This document shows positions 5,828 to 6,820 of a stretch of 6,820 nt of DNA, one piece after another. Within the stretch, counting starts at the first letter, position 1, and each line of letters begins with the position of its first letter. The DNA lies in the NCBI GenBank assembly GCA_964555825.1, contig CAZKTY010000041.1, positions 1 through 6,820 on the forward strand. Reading direction: 5' to 3'. Position numbers and translations under genes: made by a program. Under the pieces are notes generated by a model. The model saw only the letters and a list, made by a program, of their open reading frames with translations. It did not search any database and had not been told where the DNA came from. The stretch comes from CAIRYW01 sp964555825. Its GTDB lineage: Bacteria > Patescibacteriota > Minisyncoccia > Phycocordibacterales > CAIRYW01.

Positions 5828-5855
5828 ATTATATACGCAAGGAGGCTTTAGTAAA
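5828..5855 (-). promoter_or_regulatory. Sigma70-type promoter of ftsH
   Basis: On the minus strand TTTACT (5850-5855, 4 of 6 to TTGACA), a 16-bp spacer and a perfect TATAAT (5828-5833) precede the ATG by 10 nt. The predicted 5' leader is about 4 nt, too short to hold a Shine-Dalgarno. It is arranged back-to-back with the smpB promoter in a 71-bp intergenic region. Confidence 0.65.
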
Positions 5856-5872
5856 GATTCACAAAGAAATGC

Positions 5873-5878
5873 TAAAAT
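5873..5878 (+). promoter_or_regulatory. -10 element of smpB
   Basis: TAAAAT (5 of 6 to TATAAT) ends exactly 10 nt before the smpB ATG, the same spacing as for ftsH and the kinase gene. No clear -35 lies 16-18 bp upstream. That position overlaps the ftsH -35 box, so the two divergent promoters may compete for or share polymerase. The AAGGAGG at 5839-5845 lies upstream of this -10 and would not be in the mRNA. Confidence 0.5.
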
Positions 5879-5888
5879 AGCAAAGCTT

Positions 5889-6332
5889 ATGGAATATATA
5901 AGAAATAAAAAAGCATTTTTCAACTACGAAATTCAAGAAGAACTTGAAGCTGGTATTGAACTGCTCGGACTTGAAGCAAGATCTATCAGAGCAAATCAAG
6001 GAAACATCGATTCCTCATATATCATAATCAGAGGTGGAGAAGCTTACCTAGTAGGTGCTGATATCCCTGCTTTTCAGCCAAAGAACTCACCTGGAGATTA
6101 TGATCGAATGAGAAACAGAAAACTTCTTCTGACAAAAGAAGAAATAAAGAGACTAGCTCTTTCTTCCGAGACTAAGGGGTTGACATTAGTGCCAATTTCG
6201 TTCTATAATAAAAATAGGAAGATCAAATTAAATATCGCAATTGCTCGTGGAAAGAAAAAATTCGATAAACGTGAGTCAATAAAAAAACGAGATACCGATC
6301 GAGAAATAAGAAGAACCTTGAAAAATTCATAG
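5889..6332 (+). CDS. smpB: SsrA-binding protein SmpB
   Basis: SmpB binds the tRNA-like domain of tmRNA and brings it into the A site of stalled ribosomes to start trans-translation. The 147-aa length is normal. The N-terminal NKKAFFNYEIQEELEAGIEL leads into GLEARSIR (27-34), the counterpart of the usual GxEVKSxR with a conservative Lys-to-Arg change. The OB-type barrel continues through NIDSSYIIIRGGEAYLVGADI and the conserved RNRKLLLTKEEI (about 75-86). The basic C-terminal tail, from GKKKFDKRESIKKRDTDREI onward, is the segment that folds as a helix in the mRNA channel. The tmRNA gene starts 65 nt downstream on the same strand with no terminator and no convincing promoter between them, so smpB and ssrA may share a transcript. 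No Shine-Dalgarno is present. Confidence 0.97.
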   Translation: MEYIRNKKAFFNYEIQEELEAGIELLGLEARSIRANQGNIDSSYIIIRGGEAYLVGADIPAFQPKNSPGDYDRMRNRKLLLTKEEIKRLALSSETKGLTLVPISFYNKNRKIKLNIAIARGKKKFDKRESIKKRDTDREIRRTLKNS

Positions 6333-6363
6333 CATATAGAAATAAGTTCGTCTTACAGTAGTT

Positions 6364-6399
6364 CCCGAAAAATTTTCAAAGACTTGAAAATTTTTCGGG
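6364..6399. repeat. Perfect 16-bp hairpin overlapping the tmRNA 5' end
   Basis: CCCGAAAAATTTTCAA (6364-6379) and TTGAAAATTTTTCGGG (6384-6399) are exact reverse complements around the tetraloop AGAC. The last three bases of the 3' arm are G1-G3 of the mature tmRNA acceptor stem, so precursor hairpin and mature acceptor stem cannot form together. No T run follows on either strand, which argues against a terminator for smpB. It may act in 5' maturation of a smpB-ssrA co-transcript or in separating the two RNAs. This role is inference. Confidence 0.85.
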
Positions 6400-6790
6400 G
6401 ATGCCTGGCATAGACATATGAAATTTCTTTCTTGTGCGCAATCGAGTACCCTCGAATCTCGTTAAACTTCTTGGAAACCTTAAGTGCTAAAGCACAAAAG
6501 ATCGCTTCTCCATATTTTGGAGCAAACGATTTCGCATTTGCATTCGCTAGAGCGTAAGCCCGCGAACCAAGTGCCATTCTACCAACTCCCTTCTCTCGAG
6601 TTGGATAGAGTGTTATAAGATGAGAATAGATACATAGTTCTCCACGATTATGTATTGAAATAAAGATGGATCGGAATTGATGCGTTTCGTTTCTCTTTTA
6701 GCATCAATTCTTAAACCTCAAGAGAAAATACATTGCGTAGATCCATTTAAGTAACTCATATGCACGGGGGTTCAATTCCCCCCATCTCCA
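6397..6790 (+). ncRNA. ssrA: Transfer-messenger RNA (tmRNA, one-piece)
   Basis: tmRNA rescues ribosomes stalled on broken mRNAs and adds a degradation tag. The 5' GGGGATG (6397-6403) pairs with 3' CATCTCC (6783-6789; one G-U) as the acceptor stem. The discriminator is A6790, and CCA is not encoded. GGCATAGACA (6407-6416) corresponds to the conserved D-loop GGATTCGAC. The T arm is GGGGG-TTCAATT-CCCCC (6766-6782). Long helix H2 is seen as CATATGA (6415-6421) with TCATATG (6756-6762), and CGCAAT (6437-6442) with ATTGCG (6732-6737). The tag frame is at 6522-6557, and TTCGC/GCGAA forms a helix around its stop codon. Downstream pseudoknot elements include ATACATA/TATGTAT, AATTGATGC/GCATCAATT and a loop TTTCTCTT pairing with AAGAGAAA. 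Pseudoknot 1 could not be assigned with confidence. The 394-nt length suits a one-piece tmRNA. It follows smpB directly. Confidence 0.93.
6522..6557 (+). other. tmRNA tag reading frame (ANDFAFAFARA-stop)
   Basis: From the resume codon GCA (6522-6524) the frame reads ANDFAFAFARA and stops at TAA (6555-6557). The GCA-AAC-GAT start matches the AND start common in bacterial tags. The end, A-R-A, departs from the usual L/V-A-A that adaptors and ClpX read. The interior alternates Phe and Ala, giving a hydrophobic tail. The bases just before the codon (TTGGA) also differ from the common TAGTC. A resume codon one triplet earlier (GGA) would only add a Gly. Confidence 0.85.
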
Positions 6791-6820
6791 CAAAGAAAAA
6801 TAATTTAGCCACCCGAATAG

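Noticed and set aside
5839..5846. AAGGAGGC as a Shine-Dalgarno for smpB
   Set aside because: It is more than 40 nt from the ATG and upstream of the -10 element, so it would not be in the mRNA.
6364..6399. 16-bp hairpin as an intrinsic terminator of smpB
   Set aside because: No T run follows on either strand, and the 3' arm is part of the tmRNA. I list it as a leader hairpin instead.
6353..6577. Minus-strand open frame of 74 codons
   Set aside because: It is antisense to the tmRNA and its 5' leader hairpin, and its low-complexity Ala/Asn start mirrors the tag region.

Overview
The window looks like a piece of a small, AT-rich bacterial genome, most likely from the Candidate Phyla Radiation (Patescibacteria, Parcubacteria-like). 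The clues are indirect. No Shine-Dalgarno sequence precedes any start codon. -10-like hexamers sit only 6-10 nt before most start codons. Neither the tRNA nor the tmRNA encodes its 3' CCA. Small genes without recognisable homologues lie among conserved housekeeping genes. The lineage call is an inference made without a database search.

Left part (1-2774). The N-terminus of an APH-fold small-molecule kinase runs off the left edge on the minus strand. It diverges from an 87-aa protein of unknown function (plus strand), whose last codons form half of a strong intrinsic terminator. recG (plus strand) follows, encoding the branch-migrating helicase that remodels stalled forks and recombination intermediates. 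recG converges on a 54-aa minus-strand gene (2795-2959) that has its own terminator.

Middle (2960-3300). A tRNA-Ile gene with a directly encoded UAU anticodon has an extended -10 promoter and a bidirectional terminator. Between that terminator and the next gene is a 150-bp stretch packed with perfect inverted repeats. It also holds an inverted, decayed copy of the 3' half of the same tRNA.

Right part (3292-6820). An ftsH-HAD phosphatase operon runs on the minus strand. smpB followed by ssrA (tmRNA) runs on the plus strand from the same 71-bp divergent promoter region. smpB and ssrA form the trans-translation ribosome-rescue system. FtsH is a membrane AAA+ protease that in some bacteria destroys tagged products, so tagging and disposal may sit side by side here. 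The tmRNA encodes an unusual Phe/Ala-alternating tag, ANDFAFAFARA. A perfect 16-bp hairpin covers its 5' end.

The points most worth a second look are the near-leaderless promoter architecture shared by several genes, the hairpin overlapping the tmRNA 5' end, the atypical degradation tag, the hairpin cluster with the inverted tRNA remnant, and a marked excess of GATC in the coding sequence. I see no mobile element, CRISPR array or clearly new multi-gene system.
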